From JBPRGG01 sp051418075 (GTDB taxonomy: Bacteria; Bacteroidota; Bacteroidia; Cytophagales; Cyclobacteriaceae): a DNA stretch of 64,000 bases. Below the pieces are notes generated by a model. It made no database searches, was not told where the DNA came from, and was given only the letters and a program-made list of their open reading frames with translations. The stretch lies in assembly GCA_051418075.1 (NCBI GenBank), contig JBPRGG010000119.1, positions 25,965-89,964 on the forward strand. The letters run 5' to 3'. A program made the position numbers and the translations under genes. Shown here one piece after another: positions 7,491-16,104 of the stretch. Every line of letters begins with the position of its first letter. Position 1 is the stretch's first letter.

Positions 7491-9956
7491 ATGATAAGAT
7501 TCAAAGACCTGGAAGCTATAACTGCGGGAAAATTCATTTCTTTTTCTGATGATCAGACGATAGACTATTTATTGGTGGACAGTAGAAAACTAATTATCAG
7601 TATTAAATCCGTATTTTTTGCTATCAAAGGCATACATCATGACGGTCACCACTACCTATCAGAAATATATCAGCAAGGAATCAGACAGTTTGTAGTAGAA
7701 AACCCGGATCTTATCCCTTCCCAGATCAAAAAAAATTCAAACATTATCCTGGTAAATCATAGCCTGGAGGCGCTTCAGGCGATTGCGACCCATCATCGGT
7801 CACAATTCAACCTGCCGGTTATTGGTGTTACCGGCAGCAATGGAAAAACCATCGTCAAAGAATGGTTATTTGATCTGCTTAATCCAACACTTCGTGTGGT
7901 CAAAAGTCCTAAGAGTTATAATTCGCAGCTTGGCGTGCCCTTATCAGTATGGCAAATAAATGCGTCCCATCAATTAGGAATATTTGAAGCCGGTATCTCG
8001 CAGGCTGGTGAAATGGATAACCTGAATAAAGTCATTCAACCTTCTATAGGAATTTTCACCAATCTGGGTTCTGCTCATAATCAGGGGTTCAGGGATCGGA
8101 AACATAAAGCTTCAGAAAAAGCCAGCTTATTCCGGGGCTGTAAAATCATCTTTTATCGCCGTGATTACCCGGAAGTGGATGAGGTACTTCGGGCCATGTA
8201 CAAATCACAGATCCGTTTATTTTCCTGGTCGACCAGCCAGCTGGCTGATCTGCAGGTATTGAACCTGGAAAAAGGAGCCCTGCAAACCAGAGTCGGATTG
8301 CGGTATCAGGAGCATCACCTTGATTTTGTGCTGCCTTTTACTGATGATGCCTCCATTGAAAACTGTATGCTTTGCCTGTCTTACCTGCTTTATGAAAACT
8401 TTGCCCCCCCACGAATCCAAAACCGGCTGGACCAACTAGAAAAACTATCCATGAGACTGGAATTAAAACAGGGCATTAAAGATTGTTATATTATTGATGA
8501 CTCATACAGTAATGACCTGGCCAGCCTGCAGATAGCCCTAAACTTCCTGGATCAGCAAAATCAAAGAGAAAGAAAGACCCTGATCATTTCTGACATTCTT
8601 CAGTCAGGGCAGGAGAAGGATGTTTTATACCAGCAGGTTCAGAAATTATTACAGGATAAAGATGTGGACCGGGTAATTGGAATTGGCCCTGACCTGGCAG
8701 CTTATCAGGATCTGTTTCCTCAGGGATCCGTTTTCTTCAATACCACAGAAGATTTGCTACTAAACTACCCAAACATCAAATTTGATCGGGAAGTCATCCT
8801 GATCAAAGGTGCCAGAAAGTTTCAATTTGAAAAAATAGTTCAGAAATTACAACAGAAAACCCACGGAACAGTACTGGAAATTAACCTGGACCATCTGACC
8901 CAAAACCTGAATTTTTACCGTAAGCAGTTAGCTCCCACAACCAGAATCATGGTGATGGTGAAAGCATTTGCCTATGGCAGCGGCAGCTTTGAAGTTGCCA
9001 ACCTTTTACAATTTCATAAGGTAGATTACCTGGCCGTAGCTTATGCAGATGAAGGGATAAGCTTACGTGCTCATGGTATTTCAACACCTGTTATGGTTAT
9101 GAACCCCTCCCCGGAAAGTCTGGGAAAGATGATGGAATTTCAACTTGAACCAGAAATTTACAACATCAAGTTGCTAAAAAGCCTGATAAACCATCAAAGG
9201 CCATATGAAGATGTGATTAATATCCATCTTAAACTGGATACAGGAATGCACCGGTTGGGCTTTGAGGCAAAAGACCTGGATGAGTTGATCAAAATGCTTA
9301 AATCAAATCCGCAAATCAATGTAAAAAGTATTTTCACTCATCTGGCCGGAGCGGATGATGAGATCTTCAATGAATTCAGCCATCAACAGGTCAGCAGGTT
9401 CAAAAGCATGTCCAGCCTGATCAAAGAAAACCTGAATATCGACCCGCTCCTTCATGTTTTAAACTCAGCTGGTATTATTCGTTTTCCTCATTTTCAATTT
9501 GATATGGTTCGGTTAGGAATAGGTTTATATGGCGTAGAAGTGAACGACCTGAAGCAAAACCAACTGGTGGCCATCAGTACCCTCAAAACCCGTATTTCTC
9601 AAATCAAACAAATACATCCTTCAGAAACAGTGGGTTACAGTCGTAAAGGCAAGGTAGACCAGATCAGCCGGATAGCCACCATCGGGCTGGGTTATGCTGA
9701 TGGTTTTTCCCGGGCATTCAGCAATGGAAAAGGGAAGGTTATGGTAAATGGGAAGTTGGTCCCGGTAATAGGTAATGTATGCATGGATATGACCATGATC
9801 AATGTCACTGGAATTCAAGCTGATGAAGGAGATGAAGTGATCATATTCGGGCCTGAACTACCCCTGCAACATCTGGCTCAAGCCATAGACACCATACCTT
9901 ACGAGATACTTACCAATGTCAGTGAACGGGTGAAAAGGGTGTTTTTTACTGAATAA
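7491..9956 (+). CDS. murF-alr: Bifunctional UDP-MurNAc-tripeptide:D-Ala-D-Ala ligase / alanine racemase
   Basis: This is a natural fusion of two cell wall enzymes, 821 aa. The N-terminal part (about 1-450) is MurF: the ATP-binding loop is GVTGSNGKT at 112-120, followed by a Mur-ligase central domain (IFEAGISQAGEMDNL) and a C-terminal domain. The C-terminal part (about 460-821) is a fold-type III alanine racemase. Lys491, in MVMVKAFAYGSG, is the PLP lysine; the downstream signatures HLKLDTGMHRLGF, GIGLYG, GYADGFSR and VCMDMTMINV are present. One chain thus makes D-Ala and attaches the D-Ala-D-Ala dipeptide to the muramyl tripeptide. The fusion is typical of Bacteroidota. It explains why murF is missing from the dcw operon further along this window. 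Confidence 0.95.
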   Translation: MIRFKDLEAITAGKFISFSDDQTIDYLLVDSRKLIISIKSVFFAIKGIHHDGHHYLSEIYQQGIRQFVVENPDLIPSQIKKNSNIILVNHSLEALQAIATHHRSQFNLPVIGVTGSNGKTIVKEWLFDLLNPTLRVVKSPKSYNSQLGVPLSVWQINASHQLGIFEAGISQAGEMDNLNKVIQPSIGIFTNLGSAHNQGFRDRKHKASEKASLFRGCKIIFYRRDYPEVDEVLRAMYKSQIRLFSWSTSQLADLQVLNLEKGALQTRVGLRYQEHHLDFVLPFTDDASIENCMLCLSYLLYENFAPPRIQNRLDQLEKLSMRLELKQGIKDCYIIDDSYSNDLASLQIALNFLDQQNQRERKTLIISDILQSGQEKDVLYQQVQKLLQDKDVDRVIGIGPDLAAYQDLFPQGSVFFNTTEDLLLNYPNIKFDREVILIKGARKFQFEKIVQKLQQKTHGTVLEINLDHLTQNLNFYRKQLAPTTRIMVMVKAFAYGSGSFEVANLLQFHKVDYLAVAYADEGISLRAHGISTPVMVMNPSPESLGKMMEFQLEPEIYNIKLLKSLINHQRPYEDVINIHLKLDTGMHRLGFEAKDLDELIKMLKSNPQINVKSIFTHLAGADDEIFNEFSHQQVSRFKSMSSLIKENLNIDPLLHVLNSAGIIRFPHFQFDMVRLGIGLYGVEVNDLKQNQLVAISTLKTRISQIKQIHPSETVGYSRKGKVDQISRIATIGLGYADGFSRAFSNGKGKVMVNGKLVPVIGNVCMDMTMINVTGIQADEGDEVIIFGPELPLQHLAQAIDTIPYEILTNVSERVKRVFFTE

Positions 9957-10045
9957 CTAACAGCATTCCCTAATTAAATAATATTATGCAAAGAAATTAT
10001 GGTAAAAATTCAGAAATTGAATATTTATCACAATTATTCTACCAA

Positions 10046-10076
10046 TAATGTAAATTTCAAAATCTTTTTTACATTA
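10046..10076. promoter_or_regulatory. Inverted repeat upstream of feoAB, candidate operator
   Basis: A perfect 9-bp inverted repeat, TAATGTAAA and TTTACATTA, is separated by 13 bp (10046-10054 and 10068-10076). It lies just upstream of a possible feoA promoter at 10089-10120 and about 80 bp before the feoA start. Position and symmetry suit a metal-responsive regulator, but the sequence is not a recognisable Fur or DtxR consensus. Confidence 0.35.
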
Positions 10077-10088
10077 GATGAACAGTAA

Positions 10089-10120
10089 TTTGTTAATTAG
10101 CGTTATAGATTTTAAATTGC
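10089..10120 (+). promoter_or_regulatory. Possible feoAB promoter
   Basis: TTTG at 10089-10092 and TAAATTGC at 10113-10120 are 20 bp apart. This agrees with the Bacteroidota primary-sigma pattern TTTG-N19-21-TAnnTTTG except for the end of the -7 element. Transcription would start near 10127, about 30 nt before the GTG start of feoA. Confidence 0.3.
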
Positions 10121-10155
10121 GAGTAATTTTTAAACAATCTAAATAAAAAGTAGGC

Positions 10156-10386
10156 GTGGAAAATTTAAGAAGAAGCCTGGCAGACTTAAAACCTGGCGAA
10201 AAAGGTGTGATCACAGGTTTTAATGATGAAATCATGTCTCTTAAGCTATTGGAAATGGGATGCCTGCCTGGAACGGAAGTAGAGCTCAATTTCAAAGCTC
10301 CATTGGGGGATCCGATAGCCATAAAAGTGTCAGGGTATAATCTTTCATTGAGAAGGGATGAAGCAGCAACTATTACATTGGAATAA
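10156..10386 (+). CDS. feoA: FeoA, ferrous iron transport accessory protein
   Basis: This is a small SH3-like cytosolic protein of 76 aa with the FeoA layout: SLADLKPGEKGVITGF, LKLLEMGCLPGTEVEL, then APLGDPIAIKVSGYNLSLRR ending in ATITLE. It starts with GTG. FeoA is thought to support the FeoB ferrous iron channel and may modulate its GTPase. The 3' end overlaps feoB by 29 bp in a different frame, so the two are surely co-expressed. Confidence 0.93.
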   Translation: MENLRRSLADLKPGEKGVITGFNDEIMSLKLLEMGCLPGTEVELNFKAPLGDPIAIKVSGYNLSLRRDEAATITLE

Positions 10387-12520
10387 AAAAAATCAAGAAA
10401 ACACCGGACAGAAAAAAAACCCAAAAGTTATATTAGTTGGTAATCCGAATTCTGGAAAATCTTCCTTGTTCAACCATCTTACCGGCTTGAATCAAAAAAT
10501 TGGAAATTTTCCCGGTGTTACGGTAGATAAAAAAAGTGGTTTTCTTAAACTGGACCAGCAAATTGAAGCAGAGATTATTGACCTTCCCGGTACTTACAGC
10601 ATTTATCCCAGGGCAGAGGACGAGCGTATTGTTTTTGACTTGCTAAGTGATCCACATAGTGATCAGTATCCCGATCTGGCTATAGTGATCATTGATGTTT
10701 CCAACCTTAAAAGAAATCTTCTGCTTTTTTCTCAGATCAAAGACCTGGGCATTCCGGTGATCCTGGCTATGAACATGGTCGACCTGGCCTTTAAAGCTGG
10801 CATGATGATCAACCAGAACAAGCTGGAAGAAGCATTTAAGGTTCCTGTTGTTATGATCAATGCCCGGAAAGGAGATGGGTTAGACCAATTAAAAAAACTC
10901 CTGTTTAATTCTTTACAACAGGATTCAGTGCCATTTTATGATGTCTACACCCTGGCTGGTCCGCTGATTGATGAAATAAAAACTAAATTTGGCCTGGAAA
11001 ACAATTATCGTGCTTTTCAACTGGCCCAGCAATATGAATTCAATACCAGCCTGTCGTTAAGGGACAAGGAGTTCATTCATGATGTAATTCAAAAATATGA
11101 TTTCCAGGAAAAAAACCTGCAGGCACGCGAGACCATTGCCAGATATGAACTGATCAATCAGATTATTGAAAAATCAGTCCGAAAAACCCGGCAAAAGAAG
11201 CAAAATACCATTGGAGACAAGATCGACCGGTTGGTGACGCATAAATACCTGGGGTACCTGACTTTCCTGGTAGTTTTGTTTGTCATTTTTCAAGCCATTT
11301 TTTACCTGGCCCAGCTTCCAATGGACCTGATTGATTATATTTTTTCAGAAACCAGTTATTTCCTTCAGCAAAGATTGCCGGCAGGACCTTTGGCTGACCT
11401 GCTTACTGAAGGTGTGATTCCCGGAATAGGAGGCGTATTGATATTTATACCCCAGATAGCTATTCTGTTCACTTTTATTGCCATCCTGGAAGAATCAGGT
11501 TACATGTCCAGGGTTGTTTTCCTGATGGATAAGATCATGCGGAAATTCGGCCTGAGTGGTAAAAGCGTAGTACCATTAATTTCAGGTGTGGCTTGTGCAG
11601 TTCCTGCTATAATGGCTACCCGAAGTATTGATAACTGGAAAGACAGGATCACCACCATCTTCGTGACTCCGTTGATGAGTTGCTCGGCCAGGATTCCGGT
11701 TTATACCATCCTGATTGCCCTGATCATTCCTAACCAAATGGTTTGGGGTTTTATTAATTTACAGGGTCTGGCCCTGCTGGCCATGTATATATTAGGTTTT
11801 ATAGCCGCCATTTTTTCAGCCCTTTTATTTAAATCCCTGATCAAGGCCAGAGAAAGAAGCTTTTTTATGATGGAGTTACCCTCTTATAAAATGCCCCGCT
11901 GGAAAAACGTAGGAGTCACCATTTATGAAAAAGTAAAGACATTTGTACTTGAGGCAGGGAAGATAATCATTGCCATATCGATTATTCTTTGGGTATTAGC
12001 CTCTTATGGGCCGGCCGAAATCATGAACCAGGCAGAAGAAATTGTAGCAGAAAGAACGGCCGGACAAGAACTTACTGAGGAGGAATTCAGGAACAGGGTT
12101 GAAGCTTTCAAACTGGAAAATTCCTATGCCGGCATGTTTGGCAAGGTTATAGAACCAGCCATAAAACCATTGGGATATGATTGGAAAATTGGAATTGCGC
12201 TTATCACTTCATTTGCCGCCCGTGAAGTTTTTGTAGGCACTATGGCTACGATTTACAGTATCGGTACGGATTTCGAAGATGATAAAACCATCAAAAGCCG
12301 GTTGAAATCAGAAATTAACCCTGAAACCGGCGGACCTATGTACACACCAGCATTGGCGTTCTCCCTGATGATTTTCTATGCTTTTGCCATGCAATGTATG
12401 AGTACATTGGCCGTAGTGAAACGGGAAACCAAAAGCTGGAAATGGCCTATTTTCCAATTGATCTATTTAAGTGCCCTGGCTTATATATCAGCTTTGATTG
12501 TTTACCAGTTGCTAAAATAA
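10358..12520 (+). CDS. feoB: FeoB, ferrous iron transporter with GTPase domain
   Basis: This 720-aa inner-membrane protein imports Fe2+. The N-terminal G domain shows G1 GNPNSGKS at 28-35, G2 GNFPGVTVDKK, G3 DLPGTYS and G4 NMVD. A helical insertion follows, and from about residue 300 there are many membrane segments with the FeoB gate motifs IPQIAILFTFIAILEESGYM, GLSGKSVVPLISGVACAVPA and SCSARIPVY. The conserved Cys of the Gly/Cys-containing gate loop is visible in VACAVPAIMATR. It begins inside the feoA gene (29-bp overlap). Length is ordinary for the family. The C-terminus ends shortly before a convergent gene. Confidence 0.96.
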   Translation: MKQQLLHWNKKNQENTGQKKNPKVILVGNPNSGKSSLFNHLTGLNQKIGNFPGVTVDKKSGFLKLDQQIEAEIIDLPGTYSIYPRAEDERIVFDLLSDPHSDQYPDLAIVIIDVSNLKRNLLLFSQIKDLGIPVILAMNMVDLAFKAGMMINQNKLEEAFKVPVVMINARKGDGLDQLKKLLFNSLQQDSVPFYDVYTLAGPLIDEIKTKFGLENNYRAFQLAQQYEFNTSLSLRDKEFIHDVIQKYDFQEKNLQARETIARYELINQIIEKSVRKTRQKKQNTIGDKIDRLVTHKYLGYLTFLVVLFVIFQAIFYLAQLPMDLIDYIFSETSYFLQQRLPAGPLADLLTEGVIPGIGGVLIFIPQIAILFTFIAILEESGYMSRVVFLMDKIMRKFGLSGKSVVPLISGVACAVPAIMATRSIDNWKDRITTIFVTPLMSCSARIPVYTILIALIIPNQMVWGFINLQGLALLAMYILGFIAAIFSALLFKSLIKARERSFFMMELPSYKMPRWKNVGVTIYEKVKTFVLEAGKIIIAISIILWVLASYGPAEIMNQAEEIVAERTAGQELTEEEFRNRVEAFKLENSYAGMFGKVIEPAIKPLGYDWKIGIALITSFAAREVFVGTMATIYSIGTDFEDDKTIKSRLKSEINPETGGPMYTPALAFSLMIFYAFAMQCMSTLAVVKRETKSWKWPIFQLIYLSALAYISALIVYQLLK

Positions 12521-12529
12521 GTCTCCTTT

Positions 12530-12949
12530 TTAATCCTGTAAATAATAAAGCTTGACTGATTTAAAAGCAATAAAACCCAAAACAATAGCCCATACATAAT
12601 CATTGATGATCAGATGCAAAATAAATGTTTTGGTGATTTCCTGCTCCATCACTGAAAAATAGACCCATAGCCCTCCCATTAATTTGGCTGCAAAGCCAAA
12701 AACGATCAGATACCAAAAGCGAATGGGATAAGCTGCTGTGATTAAGAAAATAATTCCCAGCACAATCAGGCCCAGGCCATGCAATTCCACCTGAAAAGTT
12801 TCATTAGTAGGTGCATTTTTAATCCACCCTACAAAAGCAGTGGTAAAATTATATACAAATATTCCCCAGGCAATACTATAAACTCCGCTCAATAACAAGA
12901 ATCCCCTCATCCACTGAGGAAATAGTTTTCTGACTTCACTTAATCTCAC
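12530..12949 (-). CDS. Small membrane protein, four predicted TM segments
   Basis: This 139-aa hydrophobic protein has four likely transmembrane helices (cores FLLLSGVYSIAWGIFVY, LGLIVLGIIFLITA, FWYLIVFGFAAKLMGGLW and YVWAIVLGFIAFKSV). No family is recognised. Similar four-helix proteins occur across Bacteroidota without a known role. It converges on feoB with only 9 bp between the stop codons and follows an SDR gene (104-bp gap) on its own strand. The start at 12949 gives a short polar N-terminus before the first helix. Confidence 0.7.
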   Translation of the reverse strand: MRLSEVRKLFPQWMRGFLLLSGVYSIAWGIFVYNFTTAFVGWIKNAPTNETFQVELHGLGLIVLGIIFLITAAYPIRFWYLIVFGFAAKLMGGLWVYFSVMEQEITKTFILHLIINDYVWAIVLGFIAFKSVKLYYLQD

Positions 12950-13053
12950 AAATTTTTTTAATTAGGTTATTTTTCTGTTTTTTAAATTTGTCAAAAGTAA
13001 TAAACTTGATTTGAAATAAAAATATTAAAGCTGAGCATTACCTTTGGAAAGCT

Positions 13054-13755
13054 TCACCAGGGATTAGTAGCCCATACAGTCAATTCAGTGGTAAACCCTC
13101 TGTCATCCATTTCCAAAGCGGATTTTATGGCATGTGCAATTTCCTGACTTCTTAATTTCTTATTTTGTTCATCTCTTTCCACCCGATCGGAGCTGCCAAA
13201 TGCGGTAGTCACTTCACTGGGATTGATCAGCATCACCCGGATGTTGCTCTTTCTTAATTCAGACTGCCAGCACTCGGTCATCCCTCTGAGGGCAAACTTT
13301 GAAGAAGCATACACGGTTCCGTTGAGATATCCTTTTTTGGCTGCCGTAGATCCTATATTAATGATATGACCATAGTTTTGTTTTTTGAAGATTTCTACGG
13401 CTTGCTTAGTCATAATGGCTGCGCCGAAAACATTGACCTTATATACATACAGAAAATCTTCCATGGAGATATCGGATATAGGCAAAGATCTGCCTACTCC
13501 TGCATTGTTGATCAGACAATCCAGGCCCTGTAATTTTTCCTGCACTTGCTGGTAGGTGGCTGAAATTTGATTTGGATCAGACACATCTGCCACTATCGGT
13601 ATAGCGCCTGTTTCAGCAGCTGCGACTTTGATTCTATTTGGATCCCGGCCTGTGATCACTACCTGAGCTCCGCTGTCTACCAATAAACGGGCTGTGGCTT
13701 TACCAATTCCCAGGCTTCCGCCGGTAATCAGTATTTTTGAGTTTTCAATTTTCAT
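13054..13755 (-). CDS. Short-chain dehydrogenase/reductase, 233 aa
   Basis: This is a classical SDR Rossmann enzyme. The cofactor loop ITGGSLGIGKA is near the N-terminus, the NNAG motif is at INNAGVG, and the active-site Tyr and Lys are in YASSKFALRG. An Arg in TGRDPNR after the second strand suggests a preference for NADP(H). The substrate cannot be told from sequence. It follows the barrel-like lipoprotein gene by 22 bp on the same strand and may share its transcript. It differs clearly from the second SDR at 15235-15993, so this is not a recent duplication. Confidence 0.9.
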   Translation of the reverse strand: MKIENSKILITGGSLGIGKATARLLVDSGAQVVITGRDPNRIKVAAAETGAIPIVADVSDPNQISATYQQVQEKLQGLDCLINNAGVGRSLPISDISMEDFLYVYKVNVFGAAIMTKQAVEIFKKQNYGHIINIGSTAAKKGYLNGTVYASSKFALRGMTECWQSELRKSNIRVMLINPSEVTTAFGSSDRVERDEQNKKLRSQEIAHAIKSALEMDDRGFTTELTVWATNPW

Positions 13756-13777
13756 GGTTGGAATATTTTGGGTTTGT

Positions 13778-14482
13778 TTAGAATAAAAAATACAATCTTT
13801 TCCGATTTAATTTAAGATGAAGGCCCAGGCTGAAAAAAAATGCCTGGTATTCAAATTCAGGATTTCCGCTGATAGGAATGGAAGCCCCAATTTGGGCCAA
13901 AGCTTTGAAACGTTCTGAACCTGCTTTGGCTGTTAGGGCTGGTTCAATAAATAATGCAGTGAGTGTTTCCCGGGAGATCTTATTTTCAGTTTGGAATTCA
14001 TAAAAATGAAGATACGATGCCCTGGCTGACCCGGCAATATCCAGCATATCAGTGGTTTTACCCAGATTGCCCTGTATGAATAGCTTGGTAAACCTGCCTT
14101 TAGCCAACACAGACTGCCGCTGGTTAAAATCGTAGGCGGCATAAGTTTCACCGTAACCTCTGCCTATTCCTCCATAAATCTCAAACCTTCCGGTTTCATT
14201 GATATAATCAAAATATCCCAGCCCTAATTCTGCCAATAAATGCTGATGATACCTGCTACTATCTGAACCGCCAAAATTAGAATAGCTCAAATTCAACATG
14301 GCCCCCAAATGATCAGCCAATCCCATGGCTGACTGGATATCTATACCAGCAGTTCCTGCGGATACATTAAGCTGTATTTCGCCCTGATTGTTCAGCAAAG
14401 GTACATTAAGCTGATTGGGCACATATACGGGAGCACATCCAATAACACTTAACAGGACGACAAAAAATAATTTCTGCATCAA
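13778..14482 (-). CDS. Barrel-like outer-envelope lipoprotein, 234 aa
   Basis: The N-terminus is a lipoprotein signal (KLFFVVLLSVIGCAP, so Cys is probably lipidated). The rest is made of alternating, aromatic-rich beta strands such as GAMLNLSYSNFGG, LAELGLGYFDY, FEIYGGIGRGYGE and FFFSLGLHLKLN, ending near an aromatic residue. This is the look of a small outer-membrane beta-barrel, although a lipidated barrel is less usual. No specific family is recognised. The neighbouring SDR gene starts 22 bp downstream. Confidence 0.65.
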   Translation of the reverse strand: MMQKLFFVVLLSVIGCAPVYVPNQLNVPLLNNQGEIQLNVSAGTAGIDIQSAMGLADHLGAMLNLSYSNFGGSDSSRYHQHLLAELGLGYFDYINETGRFEIYGGIGRGYGETYAAYDFNQRQSVLAKGRFTKLFIQGNLGKTTDMLDIAGSARASYLHFYEFQTENKISRETLTALFIEPALTAKAGSERFKALAQIGASIPISGNPEFEYQAFFFSLGLHLKLNRKRLYFLF

Positions 14483-14727
14483 TTAGGATATTTATATTAT
14501 AAATTTCTGATATTTAAGGCTTTAATAGAATAAACAACTGATAGCATTTTTAACAGATTCTTAATTGGGAATGATATTTGCTATGAATATTTTAGTATAA
14601 GACTTTTTACTTACACGAATGATAAATAAATATAAAAACTAAACACAAATTTAAACTAATACGTTTTATTTATTACAACATTAGTTACAGGACTATTTGA
14701 AATAATAAGCAAAAATTTACTGGAAAA

Positions 14728-15228
14728 ATGAAGTCAGCCGCAGTTACTCAAAATCAAATTTCGGATAAAGGAAAATATAATGAACCTTTAAATGTACTAT
14801 TGGTGGGCAACAATCCCATTGTCTTAGGTAATATTTACAATTATTTGAAGAATTTTAAGGGTAAAAAGTTTATTATAGATATTTGTTTTGATTGCAGGGA
14901 AAGCCTGATGAAAACCATGAAATTTAAACCCAATGTAATTTTGCTGGATGACACCCTGAATAAAAATTATTTGCAGAAATACATTGATAAATTAAACAGG
15001 CATAAAAAGACGGCCCACATCCCTATAACTTTGCTTAAAAGTTCCAATCGCGAGGTAATCACAACCGGTATTCAGGAGTATCTGTTGAAGGAAAATCTTT
15101 CAGCTGAACGTTTGTACCAAACCATCATGAATTCAATCAGGTTTAAGAAGACCATCCGGCTGTTCAAAATCGCCCGCAGAAGGAAATTGCGGCAGATACA
15201 TCAATTCTTTGAAACGATAAAGTTTTAA
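14728..15228 (+). CDS. Degenerate receiver (REC)-domain protein, 166 aa
   Basis: The chain has a CheY-like alpha/beta pattern. Strand 1 is LNVLLVGNNP, strand 3 is FKPNVILLDDTL with Asp74 at the phospho-acceptor position, strand 4 is HIPITLLKSS, and a Lys follows at about 121 (EYLLKEN). The acidic pair that normally binds Mg2+ after strand 1 is replaced by Asn-Asn (28-29), so normal phosphorylation is doubtful. No output domain follows, only a basic C-terminal helix (FKIARRRKLRQIHQ). It may be a phosphorylation-independent receiver or a partner for another kinase. A 245-bp AT-rich upstream region precedes it. It converges on the SDR at 15235. Confidence 0.6.
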   Translation: MKSAAVTQNQISDKGKYNEPLNVLLVGNNPIVLGNIYNYLKNFKGKKFIIDICFDCRESLMKTMKFKPNVILLDDTLNKNYLQKYIDKLNRHKKTAHIPITLLKSSNREVITTGIQEYLLKENLSAERLYQTIMNSIRFKKTIRLFKIARRRKLRQIHQFFETIKF

Positions 15229-15234
15229 GTTTTA

Positions 15235-15993
15235 TCAATGAAAATAGCTGCCTGCATTCAAGTCAAATGTAGTGCCGGTAGCATGATCAGCCATTCCACT
15301 GGCCAGAAAGGCAATTAAAGGAGCTAGATCCTCAGGCTCTGTCAATCTGTTTAAGGAAATATCATTTAAAGCATGTTGTTCTCCATATTGTTTGATGAAA
15401 TGTTGAGCCATATCTGTATTGACAAAACCAGGAGCCACATCAAAAGCAATAATTCCTTTTTTGCCATAAGCCCGGGCAATTGATTTGGTCAAGGCCACCA
15501 TACCACCTTTGGATGCAGCATAAGCCAGGTAATCAGCTGTATCTCCCCTGAAAGCAGCCCGGGAGGAAATGTTAATAATACGTCCTCCACCTTTTTCCAG
15601 GAAATGTTCTATGGCTTTTTTACACAATAGCGCGGCAGAATTCAAATTGATCATCATGGTTTCTGACCAATCATCCACCCATTGCACATCTTCCCCATCA
15701 GGTTTGGAATGAATAGCCACCCCTGCATTGTTTACTAACACATCCAGGTGATTGAACCTTTTCACCACATCGATGAACAACCGGATCACTTCCAGTGGCT
15801 GGCATAAATTGGCCTGAAATATCACTACATTGTGCCCCAATTCATCCTTCAGTTTGTGAATGGCATTATCACTTTTATGATAATGTATGGCTACATGAGC
15901 TCCGCAAGCCACTAATTGGCGGGTAATGGCTTTACCTATTCCCCGGCTGGCTCCAGTGACCAAAACATTTTTTTTGGAAAGATTTATTTTCAT
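15235..15993 (-). CDS. Short-chain dehydrogenase/reductase, FabG-like, 252 aa
   Basis: This is a classical SDR with VTGASRGIGKAITRQL (cofactor loop), NNAGVAIHS, a catalytic Ser in INISSRAAFRG and YAASKGGMVALTKSIAR (Tyr and Lys). The C-terminal DVAPGFVNTDMA, RLTEPEDLAPLIAFLAS and ATGTTFDLNAGSY are those of FabG-type 3-oxoacyl reductases and related dehydrogenases. It is probably not the housekeeping fabG, because no fatty acid genes are nearby. It lies 111 bp upstream, by coordinate, of the sensor kinase stop and is read in the same direction. Confidence 0.9.
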   Translation of the reverse strand: MKINLSKKNVLVTGASRGIGKAITRQLVACGAHVAIHYHKSDNAIHKLKDELGHNVVIFQANLCQPLEVIRLFIDVVKRFNHLDVLVNNAGVAIHSKPDGEDVQWVDDWSETMMINLNSAALLCKKAIEHFLEKGGGRIINISSRAAFRGDTADYLAYAASKGGMVALTKSIARAYGKKGIIAFDVAPGFVNTDMAQHFIKQYGEQHALNDISLNRLTEPEDLAPLIAFLASGMADHATGTTFDLNAGSYFH

Positions 15994-16104
15994 TGATCTA
16001 CAAAATAAAAAATATCAATAATTGCAGCAAAACTGTAAATTACAAAAATTACCCATCATAGCCTAATATGGATCAATCAAAACAGTTGGAAGAAAATATT
16101 AAAT

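Noticed and set aside
10074..10424. Minus-strand open frame opposite feoA (116 codons)
   Set aside because: It is antisense to a clear feoA/feoB junction, with no family features.
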